Assembly (NCBI RefSeq): GCF_001653235.2
Contig: NC_035794.1
Coordinates: 3,658,001-3,722,000 of the forward strand
Length of the DNA: 64,000 nucleotides
Source: Pochonia chlamydosporia 170
Taxonomy: Eukaryota; Ascomycota; Sordariomycetes; Hypocreales; Clavicipitaceae
Direction of reading: 5' to 3'
How positions within the stretch are numbered: position 1 is the stretch's first letter; every line of letters starts with the position of its first letter. The translations under genes and the position numbers were made by a program. The notes under the pieces are model-generated. The model was not told the DNA's origin and did not search any database. It saw nothing but the letters and a program-made list of their open reading frames with translations. This document shows positions 21,743 to 32,961 of this stretch, piece after piece.

Positions 21743-24143
21743 AATAACACTGCTGTCTGCAGAGTACGAAGACACATTTGTAATAACTGGGACTGCTGGC
21801 ACAACTCTGAGGTTGGATGTTTCTGATAGACTGGAGTTACTCCTAGGACTTGTACATGATATCTGGACTGTCCAAACTTCTTATACTTTCGCATCAAGCT
21901 GCCCTGCGTGATCATAATTTTACGCCAAGGATGTCCGAGTGCCATGTTATGAAACGGGCTACTGAAGGTCTCTTTTGTGCTGGGGAATCACAAGGAGCTC
22001 TGGCCATGTAGGAAGGTGGTTCTGCTGAGTCTGCTTTGAAGTCTGTGCAAGCTAGTTCTGTGGGATACGCACCTCATTTGTATGCAGGTGATCGGCAGCA
22101 CTGCCTCTATTATCATCTCTTTTAGCTCTGCTACATCGATGGGAAGCCGTTGGCACACGGGGTGTTTCATTCTATTCTGCTCCAATATACCGGCTGCCCT
22201 TCTAGAGTAAGTAGATGAGCATTCTTGGTTGTACACGTGGGAGAAAAGTGAAGGTGGTTGTGCTCTGGTGCACACTTAGCTCGGTTGCTGCATAACATGG
22301 ATATGTTTACTTTGACTCACCTCAAGAACGAGGATCGTTCAGTACATCGTCTGACAACTTTTTGACCAAGTTGTTTGCATTACGTCCATTTGATGCCTTT
22401 GTCTTGTTTGAAGCGCCACTTGCGGTTGGGCCGCCGGATCCTTCCTTGGCGGTAATGCAAGTGTACATCTCGAACAAACACCTGCCGTATTTGTGGCGCA
22501 ACTGTTGGCATTACTATAACAGGCATGGGCATACGAACCATGGCGACGTTTAGGACTTTAAAGGGATGTGAGACGGGCCGACGGTGATTCGTTTCCGACT
22601 AGCCGCCTAGAGCATTCTTGTGTCTCCATGTCATGTGCTTATAAAACGTGTGTCGAACGAAAGAAGGGCATAAGGAGTGACTGCTTTCCTATAGTTATGA
22701 GTAATACGCTTATAGGTGAGTTGCTAGTTCTTAGTTGCGAAAATAATACCAGTATTTTCCCTTTAGAGAATACGTAGGCAGCTCCATGCGAGGACGGCAT
22801 AGAAGATAGACTTCCCTTTTGCCGCGCCAAAAGGCATAGCAATATCGCGAAACCAATTCCTGTTTGCGGCCAGCATATCACGAAGCACTCGACACTCAAC
22901 TTCGCTACCAGTCCAACTCGAAAATTGCATGGTGTCTGAGTAAAAGGCGTCATGAGATGAATCATCGTCATCTTTAGGCGTCCCAACACACGGACCAGTG
23001 CAACTCCGCAAGACCCCGTAATTATACCAAATGCCACCTCAAAAATGTGCACAAAGGATAGAAACGAATCCTTCGCTTGTTTCTTCTGCCGGTCGCTCAC
23101 GGCGGTCCTCGGAACTGGTGCAAACAACGCCTGCGAATACGGCCCTGAGCAGCCGGTGATTATAGGACGTCGGCAACGGCGCCAAGCGGCTGGTTCCAAA
23201 GCCGGCGTGCTATTATCAAAGTGTTGTTGGTATGGGGCCGTTAGTGGGCATGTTGGTCGCGTTAGGGTGACATCCAGGTCCGAAAACAAGGCAGTATGAA
23301 TATGCGGTCCTAAAAAGGAAGGCCAAATCAATATCGTCATGTGCTCCGTTGCAGAGGTGCGACCACTGGTTGTGAGTCTGTGACTCGTGAGGCTCGTTAT
23401 GACCACTCATTGACTTGTCGTCGGCATTGCAGTTTCCGGAAAGGTGACTTGAATTGATGGTGATGACTTACACAGCCATCGCTTGCCCTCATTCGCGTCA
23501 CAGGCACCATGACTGCAATATTTGCTACTAGCAATGCCTCGCTTCGTTGGTTCAGCCGATGTGATGTTACTCCGTAGATCTAAAGCTGCGAGTAAGGGTA
23601 CGGTGGCATTTACCATATCGTTAGTGGAACACGGGGGACTTTTACAACCACGATGGCTATGGCTCGAGCTCTTGAGCCAATGCCCATTGCTTGTAAGCCA
23701 ACGCACATACTTCACTTCCATCGAATCGCATCATATCTTTGCGTTTGGATGGGTGCCATGGGGCGATCTGTCAGTTTCTTCGTATACTCCGTACAATATC
23801 GTAGCATTTCAACATCATACGTCGGGCATTGAGCTGCATTGATGGGGACACGATCGGCCAAACGATGCTATCGTGGAGGCTTAGCAGACATCGTGGTCAC
23901 CTCCCACCTCTAGTTTAGTCAGATTCATAAGAGCTATATTATGGTATGTGGAAATGATTGTGCGTGAAACCTGGAACTTTGTCACGAGAACCTATTTGTC
24001 CAGCAAAAGCCTCTCGCTATCGGGTTACCTCGAGTTAAGAAAGCTCGTATATCTGTAAACTAGTCAGCTAAGCAAACTGCTATCTTAATTCTATCTCCTC
24101 ATGTGAACCGGAGTAGTAGCACTGCATGTGCTGGCTGTCTTCA
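21743..24143. other. 2.4 kb intergenic region with exon-like scraps
   Basis: No full gene could be built. A minus-strand piece at 22763-23011 has coding-like composition (see findings), and a 255-codon minus-strand frame at 22639-23406 partly overlaps it in another frame. One exact TACTCCGTA lies at 23785-23793. The left end must hold the promoter of the secreted LVIVD protein gene. Confidence 0.45.
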
Positions 24144-25211
24144 TCACATCTCGGGATCCAGCGCCAGGTAACGCCAAATCGTATCAACTTGCTGCCGCAA
24201 CGTCTCAATCTCTTCGTTTCTGTCGGCAATAATTGCCTCCAGCGCGACTGATTTCTCCTCTTGGGCAATACATCGACTTTCCAGTGCATTGAGTTTCATT
24301 GGAAGCGTCTCCACGTCGTTGGAGGACTGCCTGCTGTTTGTCTTGCGCCTCCTGACCCGTAATGTTGAATTGCGGTTCCTTTTTCGCTTGCCGCTCGTCC
24401 GTTCGTCCGCTCTCGTGCTGGGTTCTTGGACGTTATCTTCTCCAACGTCACCGGGGTTGTTACAGGCTGGTTTGATACTAGCCAGTAGCCCATCCTCCTC
24501 AGCCGTTTCGGTTTTGATCTTTTTAGGACCTGCCCCAGTGGAATCTGCTTCTTCCTTGATGCTTTCTATGCCCCGAAAAATCTTTTTCATATCACCCTTG
24601 ATATCATCAAAGCCTTGCCGAATCCAACCTAGGCCATCAGTATCTTTTTTGGCCCCCCAAGCTTCAAACTCCTCTTCCTTCGCAGTCGCCTCAGTCCTGG
24701 GAATAGGTCGGGGCCTCTCTTGGCCTAGATTTATTTTCTTAGACTCATCCTGCTCCTTGGAAACCCCTATTTTTGTGCCATCGCCTTCGATATGGGCTCG
24801 CCGTGCTTCCCCATCATCATTACTGCCTGACTTCGCTGCGGCCTTCAAGGCTCTTTTGTCTTCACTGGTCACTATACCTTCCTCGTGTGGGTACGGATGA
24901 GTCCGCTTTTTGAATTCAGCCCCCCAAACAAGTCTTTCTATGTTCTCGGTACCAAACAGAGTGCTAAGAATGATGTATTCAGCATCTGTGGCCTTGCGTC
25001 CGCATATTGCCCGGTGCAGCTTGTGACTGCTCGCTATGCAGGTACCTGCAGTAACTCGAGCGTGCGGACAAAGGTTTCGAAATTCTAGCCGTACTTTCGG
25101 CTTCCAGGTTTTAGCGTCTTTTCTCCAGATTTCTGTGAGTCGGGCGGCAATTTTTTTGTCGATTTCATTTTTGGGATGGAAATCAGGCTGTGCTTCTGGT
25201 TCCGTAGTCAT
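24144..25211 (-). CDS. Lysine-rich coiled-coil protein of unknown function
   Basis: A single uninterrupted frame of 355 residues starting MTTEPEAQPDF. Residues 1-100 look folded (KVRLEFRNLCPHARVTAG, then KATDAEYIILSTLFG) and contain cysteines and histidines without a known zinc-finger spacing. The middle (100-270) is charged and probably disordered. A basic run KRKRNRN followed by RVRRRK near 275-292 should act as a nuclear signal, and the last 50 residues (LNALESRCIAQEEKS onward) form a heptad-like coiled coil. Together these suggest a nuclear, possibly DNA- or RNA-associated dimer, but I recognise no family. An 203-codon plus-strand frame within it is its antisense shadow. Confidence 0.65.
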   Translation of the reverse strand: MTTEPEAQPDFHPKNEIDKKIAARLTEIWRKDAKTWKPKVRLEFRNLCPHARVTAGTCIASSHKLHRAICGRKATDAEYIILSTLFGTENIERLVWGAEFKKRTHPYPHEEGIVTSEDKRALKAAAKSGSNDDGEARRAHIEGDGTKIGVSKEQDESKKINLGQERPRPIPRTEATAKEEEFEAWGAKKDTDGLGWIRQGFDDIKGDMKKIFRGIESIKEEADSTGAGPKKIKTETAEEDGLLASIKPACNNPGDVGEDNVQEPSTRADERTSGKRKRNRNSTLRVRRRKTNSRQSSNDVETLPMKLNALESRCIAQEEKSVALEAIIADRNEEIETLRQQVDTIWRYLALDPEM

Positions 25212-26527
25212 GGTGAAGCCTAGTTCAAGTTGGAGACATGAGTGTTATGTTAAGTGATGAAACACGGTGATGAACTGACATGAATAAGGCAATACTAGAT
25301 AATCGTGTGTTCCAAGGTGATGAAGCCGTCATTTGAACCACTTGAGAAATGGACCGAATATGTGCAAGTTGGAAACCTGTTGAAAAGAATAAAGAGAAAC
25401 CCCGACCCGAGGAAAGAAGCCCGATAAAAATATCTGCTAAACCTTTGAGAAATAATGCAATGCAATGATGAAACGATGTAAAATGTGGTTACTAATCGCC
25501 TGTTTCGATGCAATAGAAAGCTGCAGTAGCGGTGCAAATATGTGTAATTGAGAGGTGAATGTGACGACGAGGTGGTTTGGTGGGAAAGAGTCTGAGCTAT
25601 TTTGTAGAGGTGGCTGCCAGCCCTGCCAGCTGTCAACACTTGGAATCTCACGACAACCACAGCTGGGCTTGGAGTCATCTAGAGAATCGAGTTCTCCGAT
25701 ATCAACATCACAGTATCGGATTGTATATGCAGATATACAGCCCATACAAGAACACAGCCGCACATAGCGGCGTAGAAAGTTCAACTGAGCGCATGGCAAG
25801 TTGAATGCCCTGGTCGACGTGTGTGCCCATCTAACTTCCTCTTCTTTGAATAGCTTTTCTTGGAGAGATGACAAACCGAAGCTGACAGTATCAAGTCGTT
25901 CTCACCGACGTCGTCTAGCATCCTGTCAAGCACTGGGGCCAGGTCGACGCCAGCTAGAGCTACGGTTTAACAAATATACGGAAAACAGACAACGGCGACT
26001 CGCTGGTCTGGTCTCGAAGCGTGGACTCGAGTCTGCCGGACGATCGAAACCGCACGATCGGCAGCCATTGACGACACCAAGAGGGACAACATGGGCAAGC
26101 GCAAATGGAGCCGGGAATAACAAGCAATTTAGGTTGAAGCTTGGCGTAAAGCCATAAAGCTGTGGCAGAATGCTCGCCCCACAACATTGACTCCGTATGC
26201 ATCGTATCGACGCGATGCCGTGAACGCGGTGACGATCTACCCAGCCAGCATCCCTGTTTGGCAAATTTCACACACCCACGCCATCACCATTGGCCCCAGT
26301 ATCCTGGTGCAGTGATCATGGCACCCACAGCCCCATCAGCTGCCGTTAGGCATCCAGATACCGACCTTGACGAGATGTTAGCAGAGTCTAAGACGAGCGA
26401 TGATGGTCTTGAGGACAGACGACAAGGTCGGGAAGAGCGAATATATAATAAGTCTGGGCTCGGCTAGTCTTTATCTTAGCATCCACATCGAGGAACGCTA
26501 TCGGCATTTGACTTCTTTTCCCTTACA
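25212..26527. other. Intergenic between divergent genes
   Basis: Divergent promoter space. Several frames of 100-145 codons lie on both strands and overlap one another; none has domains or a neighbouring exon. A one-mismatch copy of TACTCCGTA lies near 26189. A TATA box for the esterase gene is listed separately. Confidence 0.5.
26441..26450 (+). promoter_or_regulatory. TATA box of the carboxylesterase gene
   Basis: ATATATAATA lies 87 bases before the esterase ATG, a plausible TATA position. Confidence 0.5.
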
Positions 26528-28329
26528 ATGAAAGTCTCGGCTCTTCAGATTGCCTTGCTCCAAGCAGCGACCACAGCTGCTGTAGCTGCAGGTCATAACA
26601 CCGCACCAACAGCAACCCTCGACTCAGGCCCAATCTTTGGTGCTGCAACTCAGCTACCTGGTTTACCTGGGGCTGTCAATAAGTTTCTGGGAATACCATA
26701 TGGAGATAAGCCCGAACGGTTTGCGCTGTCCAAGAAGCCCAAGAAATGGAATTCTCCCAGGAACACGACAGCGTTTGGAGCGTCCTGCTACCAGCTTGTT
26801 GTGAAGTCGGGTAAGTTGTAGCCGCACTCTGTTCATAATAACCTTCATGCTGAAACTGCCTAGACGTCGGGCCGGGAGAAGATCTTCTAGACGGCTTATT
26901 TAACCAACACCCGCCTCAAAGTGAGGACTGTCTGTTCATGAATGCATTCGCTCCCACAACAGCTGGTCCTAAAGACGGCCGTCCCGTGGTTGTTTTCATT
27001 CCTGGCGGCGCATGGCAGATGGGCAATGGTCTGATTGACCTGTCTGGGTTCGCTGGGTATGAAGACATTGTTGCATTTGCATTCAATTACCGAACTAATA
27101 GTAAGACCGTAGTCGATTCCTTCACCGGAGGCTTCACCACTGACAATCGATTCAATAGTATTCGGTTTCCCCAATGCAGCAGAGCTTCCTGTGCAACAAC
27201 GAAACCTCGGTCTATACGACCAACAACTCGCCCTGCAATGGGTACAACGAAACGCCAAAGCATTTGGCGGTGACCCTTCCAAAGTCACCATTTGGGGCGA
27301 GTCTGCGGGATCGCTGTCTGTCGATATTCACCTGCACACGTACGCCAACGCCAACAAGCCCCCATTTCGGGGTGCCATCATGTCCAGTGGTGAATTCTCC
27401 TTCGGCCTGGTTGGCACGACAGTTAACCCCAATGACACAAAAAATTGGGATAGCGTGATCAAAGAAGCCGGATGTAAAAGCACGAGCAAGATTGACTGCC
27501 TGCGAAAAATCCCCGCCAACAAGCTCGTCAACATCACTGAAAAAGCCGGAGCCAGTTTCACGCCGGTCCAGGATAATAAGTCTGTTCCCGCCGCTCGAGC
27601 AGCAGCATGGAGACAAGGTAAAGTTGCCAAAGTACCAGTACTAGCTGGCACGATAGCACAAGAGGGTCGAGCACTGGTCAATCACAACATCTCCTTGGAT
27701 CGATTCAACGAGGTGTATCTGACGGAACCGTTCTTCAGCAAAGAGAAACGCGATCAAATCTACGCGCATTACAAGAAACAGCCAGGGCTAAAGACGGACT
27801 TTGATGTGGCTGCGGCTATTTACACGGACTTTTTGTGGCAATGCGTAAGTACTTCAGCGTCAAGTCAGGAACGGCGACTAACTTTGTGCAGCCCATGCAA
27901 AAGTTGACTAGCATCTCTGCATCCATCAAGAACCCCACATGGCGATACTATTTCAACATCTCCATGGTCGACAGACTGCCCAAGGAGTACGATTATCTAG
28001 GCAAGTTTCACGGCAGTGACTTGCTACTGCTCTTCCTGTCTCCCACATACGACGACTCGACACCGGCTGGAGCACTGTTCACTCCTATGCTTTCCGCATT
28101 CACCAATTACTTCCGAAGCGTTATCGGTAGATTTGTGCGTAATCCAGGCAGTGGCCCAGGCTGGCCTTCAGTTGGTTCATCTTTCAAGCCGTTTGATTTG
28201 GTGACGCTTGGAGATGTTGGTGATGCGCATGCAGCTGGTGCGACGCCAGTGAACCAGACCGTTGTGGATGCCAACTGTGCATTATTCAAGGATGCGTTGG
28301 ACATGTATGAGAGATATGTGGGCTCGTAG
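26528..28329 (+). CDS. Secreted type-B carboxylesterase/lipase
   Basis: Four exons (26528-26810, 26864-27100, 27159-27844, 27892-28329) join in phase into 547 residues, the usual length of fungal type-B carboxylesterases. Residues 1-21 form a signal peptide. The family marks are present: [12 protein letters not shown], the oxyanion-hole PGGAW at 141-145, the nucleophile elbow GESAG with Ser222, a probable acid Glu342 (AQEGRAL) and catalytic His442 (GKFHGSDL). The enzyme should hydrolyse carboxylic esters outside the cell; its natural substrate cannot be read from sequence. Several NxT/NxS sites suggest glycosylation. Introns are 47-58 nt. It is a bit short between exons 3 and 4 compared with some relatives, but the frame is intact. 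Neighbouring secreted proteins suggest a host- or substrate-facing role, by inference only. Confidence 0.92.
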
Positions 28330-29146
28330 TGCTGGGCCTGCATTCTGTGGTGTTTTAGATGCATACGATATAACAATTGTCTCAAGCTCGTTCCACCTTC
28401 GCGGATCAGCGAGTCTCCTTCGGTATCCATCGTGATCGCTTCCAAAGGTTCTTTATTTCCGCTCCATCGCTCCAGTTCATGTGGAGTTTGAAGATCTGTG
28501 TCACTCGTTTATGCTTTGGCATGTAACTTGCCTCAATGGGGTATCTCGCCACGACTTTAGATATGAAAGGCTGTGGTCAAGGATAGGGCTCAACTGCGAC
28601 GTATACAAATTACTCTGTTACAACAACCAACATCGAAAAATTGCCTCATACAGGGTAGAAAGTCATTTCCTTCCCACGACTGTTGAACAGCATCCATGGG
28701 CGGGCAGGACTTGCACCCAACAACACTTGAGCCTCCCGATCCCGAAGGACTGCTCAGCATCGACGATTCAAGTACAGTATGGCCTCTCAAGGGCCCTAGT
28801 AGCGTCTTCAAGCTTACTTAAGTATTGATCACAATTGCCGCACAGACCGTTATGGTTATTGACGTATCGTCAAGGCGTATTGAACTATGACAATATTAAC
28901 GTACTATCCGTCACAGAACATATATTGGAGTATGTGTAATGTGTTGTGCGATATGTGGTCTGGCATGAAGGGTAGTGTCTTTTGCTGCCTCATAGAGATA
29001 GCCTCATGCAGAGTTATATATATAAGGGAGATACCCCCAGGTGTCTGTCTTCAGAATGTCAATTCTCAACAGTTCATTTCTATAAAGGCCTAGAGTGCAC
29101 ATCTCACTTTCTAGAAAGTTCGATCCTGTACTATACATCTTGCAAC
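28330..29146. other. Intergenic; promoter of small secreted protein gene
   Basis: Frames here are short and unsupported. The right end carries a strong TATA box (29015-29025), listed separately. Confidence 0.55.
29015..29025 (+). promoter_or_regulatory. TATA box of the small secreted protein gene
   Basis: TATATATATAA lies 132 bases upstream of the ATG at 29147, suggesting a strongly inducible promoter, as often seen for secreted-protein genes. Confidence 0.55.
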
Positions 29147-29602
29147 ATGGTGCTCAAAGCAACTCTACTCACGGCCCTGGGATGGCTCCTTCGAGGAAGT
29201 CTCGCGGCGCCAACTAACGTCACCGTCCACGACGTCAACGACCTGGGCTCCGAACTCACACCTGACGCCCACGGCACGACATACTTCACAGCAGAGGGCT
29301 ACTCCAGCAAAGACTGCACCGGGAAGAAATACTGGGCCTATGAAGTGTCTTGGGGTACACCTCGCTCGTGCTTATCTGAGAAGCAAGAGATTGCATCAGT
29401 GTGGGTTCGTCACTACGGTGAATGTGGCGACAAAAAGGTCAGGATTCAACAATATTCACAGGTTAATGTCTGCAACGATAAAGAATGGAGCACGCAGCGT
29501 ACCTCACGGGGGAAATGCTTGACTTTGCGGAATAAGGGGCGCGGGGCGTGGTATATTCGTCTTGAGTGTGAGGGACGTATGGGAAGTGCCTTTACTTTTT
29601 AG
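29147..29602 (+). CDS. Small secreted six-cysteine protein (effector-like)
   Basis: Single exon, 151 residues. The ATG used begins MVLKATLLTALGW, a signal peptide that probably ends after SLAA; the frame continues upstream but without an ATG of equal merit. The mature part has six cysteines (in DCTGK, SCLSE, GECGD, VCNDK, KCLTL, LECEG), enough for three disulphides, with aromatic and basic residues near the end. One NVT near the mature N-terminus may be glycosylated. I recognise no family; size, cysteine content and TATA promoter fit a fungal effector or antimicrobial-like secreted protein, which remains inference. Confidence 0.78.
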   Translation: MVLKATLLTALGWLLRGSLAAPTNVTVHDVNDLGSELTPDAHGTTYFTAEGYSSKDCTGKKYWAYEVSWGTPRSCLSEKQEIASVWVRHYGECGDKKVRIQQYSQVNVCNDKEWSTQRTSRGKCLTLRNKGRGAWYIRLECEGRMGSAFTF

Positions 29603-31600
29603 GCGGAGTGAGTGTTTAATGGGTTTGCATGAGGGATTTACTTTGGGTTCGGATTTTTTGGTTGGGTTGGTTGTCAAGTTTGGTTTCAAATGATTAATTT
29701 GATGTTTGTTAGCTACGGATGTTTCGTATTTCAAGGTTTGTGGAAGGTACCACATGTACCAAAGACTCGTGGGATTTAGACCCTTGTTTTACTGTAATAT
29801 TGAATACAGTGCAAACTGGTCGAGTAGTTCTTTTGCTTAACTGAAACCAATTCCGGGCGAGACAGGACTCACCACTCTACACCAGAATGTTAGCAAGACC
29901 GCCTAATGAAGGTGTTACAAACAACTCATCGAACATTATTAATCCAGAACGGTGAGGGGATCAGGGGCTGTTTTGCCCGGTCAACCTTTGACTGACTCGG
30001 TCGTCTTGATGTTGTATACGGCCAACAAGTACCCGAGCCAGAGCCTGCCCTGTGATGCAGGTCTGATGGAACTTGGGGCCTGGAAATACAGAATAATGTG
30101 CACTGGCGGTAAATATGCATATCTATAGTGCACTTCAAAATAATTTACATACACGGAATACGTAACCGCAGGTTATGAGCACATGGCATCAAGGTGGTGA
30201 GATTATGTCTGGCGGAAAGGAGGGTCACTTAAACCATTATGTCTGACTTTTTTGAAGAAGAAATCTTTCGTAATACCTATTAGCAAGACATGGAACGTGT
30301 GAATTTAGCGTCGAAAAGAAAAGACTAGTCCAAAAAGCAAGTTACGCTGCAACTACCGACGATCACCAGGAGCTTCATCCACGCAGATCAGTAGGGAAAT
30401 TTGAAATTACAGCCGAGCAGATCGGGACTCATCGTTGGTCATCAGAATAACGGGTAGTTTAGTGCCGGCCCGAAAAATGTTTGATAGTATGCATGAAATC
30501 AAGTGGCCATTAAAAAACATCGACATTGGTGGTTTTGGTAGTACGGAGTACCCAGAGTCGCATTAATTACCAAAACAAAGAGTTTCAAAACGCACTACCC
30601 TTAGTAGAGACTTTGCCGATGATCCGTTCTCTGTTGACCAGTATGTACTTCGTTCAACCAATTCGTAAAAAGCATTACCTTGTTGGGTCGGCCGGCATAG
30701 TGGCTTGAGTCAACCCGCAGCCCAGGACACATGGGTTTCACTTCTCCATGCCACTTGTAATGCCCACGCGCAGTCGCTTACTACTGTCTCAGTACTCTAT
30801 AATGTCTCCGGTAATCAGAAAATCTTTACCCGAAACGATACTCCCGATGTTGAAGGTTTCTTTTCCATCCCGTGGCATAGGGACGCCACGCCGCCAAGAT
30901 CATAAGCCCGACGCCACGGATCAGGTTTGCCAGCCAATACAAGCTTGCCGTCATACCTTTTTCGGAACATCGGAGCTGTTTATTGCCGGTTCGAAGGATT
31001 AAATTAAAATTATGATATTCTGGAGTTTTGACTTGCACGGAGTATGTCCCGCCCTACGAGAACTTGCTTATGGATTGAATGTCCCTGGTTGGAAAGTGAA
31101 ATCGCCCACGTTACTAACAAGCCACATTCATCTGTTCTCAAACAGTTGGAATAAGTAGAGAGGATCACGATGTCGGGAAGACGTGCTTCCTGAGTTTCGT
31201 CAATCAGAGTGATTACACTGTTGTGATGAACGCTTGGACGACTGACACTATCCTAGCCCTTGCCTTTTATTTGCTAGTAATCTAGACATCTGGATCCATT
31301 ATTTTAATTTCTTAAACATCGAGGCATCACGAGGTCGGATTTTCTTCTTGTTGATCCAGGCCATAAGTCTTCAAGGTGTGATGTACATTGGCACAGCAAA
31401 GACAAAGCGAAGTGTGGAAGTTACAGAAAGAAAAGAAATATGCCAAAAGAATACGTAGTCTTCGTCGCTGTCAACTCGAATATAAATACAGACCTCTAGA
31501 CCCTCAAAGTCGAACATCTCATCAACAATCATCTTCTCCATCCTCTTCTATCTCAGCAATTTCCACACCATTCACCTTCACCACCACACCAACCTTCAAA
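29603..31600. other. 2 kb intergenic region upstream of the hydrophobin gene
   Basis: No gene could be supported. One exact TACGGAGTA (30542-30550) and a near copy (31036-31044) are present. The right end contains the hydrophobin promoter. Confidence 0.5.
31481..31488 (+). promoter_or_regulatory. TATA box of the hydrophobin gene
   Basis: TATAAATA lies 120 bases before the hydrophobin ATG, followed by a C/A-rich leader typical of highly expressed fungal genes. Confidence 0.6.
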
Positions 31601-31968
31601 ATGTTCAAGGCCGTCATCCTCGCTCTCGCCGCCGTCGCGGTCGCCGTTCCCACCGCCAAGAAGGGTGACTCCTGCGGAGCGAACAGCGTCGTCAAATGCT
31701 GCAACTCCCAGACTGCCGACAAGCTTTTCAACAAGGGAGGACTCCTCAGCAACCTCGATCTTAAGAATCTCCTCGGCAACTGTAACGATGTTACTGTTCC
31801 CGTTGTCGGCGCCGCGGTTCCCGTCAAGAGCCAGTGCTCTAACCAGGCTGTTTGCTGTGGCGAGACTCACCAGAATGTGAGTACTTGATGCACTGATCTG
31901 ATTCTTGGCTTAACTAATGATTTGTTTAGGGACTCGTCAATGTTGCTTGCGTTCCTGTCAACGTGTAA
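31601..31968 (+). CDS. Class I hydrophobin
   Basis: Exons 31601-31876 and 31930-31968 give 104 residues. The signal peptide is MFKAVILALAAVAVAVP. Eight cysteines follow the order C-CC-C-C-CC-C; spacings are 7 between C1 and C2, 26 between C3 and C4, 17 between C4 and C5, 5 between C5 and C6, and 12 between C7 and C8. The long C3-C4 loop places it in class I (class II has about 11). Hydrophobins assemble at air-water and wall surfaces and coat aerial hyphae and spores with amphipathic rodlets. The start was chosen because translation upstream in the same frame would mask the signal peptide. The intron (GTGAGT to TTTAG) falls between C7 and C8 and leaves only 12 codons for the last exon. Confidence 0.95.
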
Positions 31969-32506
31969 GCAGTTTGCCAGCTATTCTTGAGTTCAGCAGT
32001 TGAGCTATGCAGCGTGCAAGCGATGTGTTTAGATTTGTTAATGGTGGTGGTTGACTTTTCACTTCTGTAGCCTATATGGCGGTAGTTTATGACAAACTCA
32101 TGTTTATATTTGCGTATTGCTTTGCTTTTCGTGCATGTTGCGGGTGCTGTCCATTTGAGTGGTACGTATTCTCAATTAGGTGGTGAACACGCTCCAGCAC
32201 AAGTTAAATGCAAGCGGGGACTCTGTTTGGATCTACGGGTATTCAGCATGACGATGTTCAAACTTATTGCAAGGTAATTCGATTAATGATGCCAAGCAGC
32301 ATTTTCTAACAGCCCAGTATACAATGAATCCATCTCTCTGCCGAGATTCATGCTACGTATAAGCTCTTTCAGACTTTCAACAATAGGCAGGCAACATCAA
32401 ATTAGCGCTGGCTAAGTGAATGATGGCTGGAGCCGTGGAGACGGTATCTGGTGGTCGAACCCAGTCTATTCCTCTGTAGCATTGACGATATGCGGCTGAC
32501 TCGGAT
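31969..32506. other. 3' region of the hydrophobin gene
   Basis: Contains the hydrophobin 3' end. Frames around 32416-32490 look weakly protein-like but do not phase with the next piece. Confidence 0.4.
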
Positions 32507-32961
32507 ATGAATGAATTTGATCTCACCAGGCCAGTCCAGAGCGGAAAAGCAGCCATGAAAGCAGAGCAGTTCATGTCTTGGGCGAGGGCTCACTTGCATT
32601 TTAAAGAACACAATTCGTCAGTCTCATCTAACTGTATCCAGTCACTAATGCAACTAACCCTCTAACTTGTTGCCAGGATTTAAGGGTGATGTTATTTCCG
32701 TTCTCGCGACCTCAACCCCGAATCGCGAGGATGATGACATGGTCTTGGCGGGTATGCAGGAAGTCATCTAAGGGACGAAGCAACTGTGATCAAGTATCGG
32801 AAGTATATGCCTTTCAGTATCTTAATTATGCGGACAGGTATCATGACCGAATTGGTAAGTATGTCGAGAAGTTGATGACAAAGCCTGAGAAGGGGAGTAA
32901 AGAGTACGACCTGTATGGTGTGTTTCGGAAAAACATGCCTGGACGTTGTAAACAGTGTTGA
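32507..32961 (+). CDS. Possible small gene or relic of unknown function
   Basis: Three exon-like pieces follow each other. The first, from the ATG at 32507, starts MNEFDLTRPVQSGKAAMKAE. The second, after a TTGCCAG acceptor at 32676, reads FKGDVISVLATSTPNRED. The third, reachable through an intron 32752-32803 that keeps phase, reads VYAFQYLNYADRYHD and ends KNMPGRCKQC. All look like real protein sequence, but no donor joins the first and second in phase without a stop. A different donor joins piece one to one continuous frame through 32961, at the cost of a less natural middle. It may be a gene with an unusual intron or a frameshifted relic; no family is recognised. Confidence 0.3.

Noticed and set aside
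22639..23406. Minus-strand frame of 255 codons
   Set aside because: Long but without domains; only a part in another frame looks coding.
24289..24900. Plus-strand frame of 203 codons
   Set aside because: Antisense shadow of the coiled-coil protein gene; its serine/leucine richness mirrors the lysine/glutamate-rich coding strand.
25437..25874. Minus-strand frame of 145 codons starting MSSLQEKLFKEEE
   Set aside because: Only the first 15 residues look natural; the rest is not and overlaps plus-strand frames.
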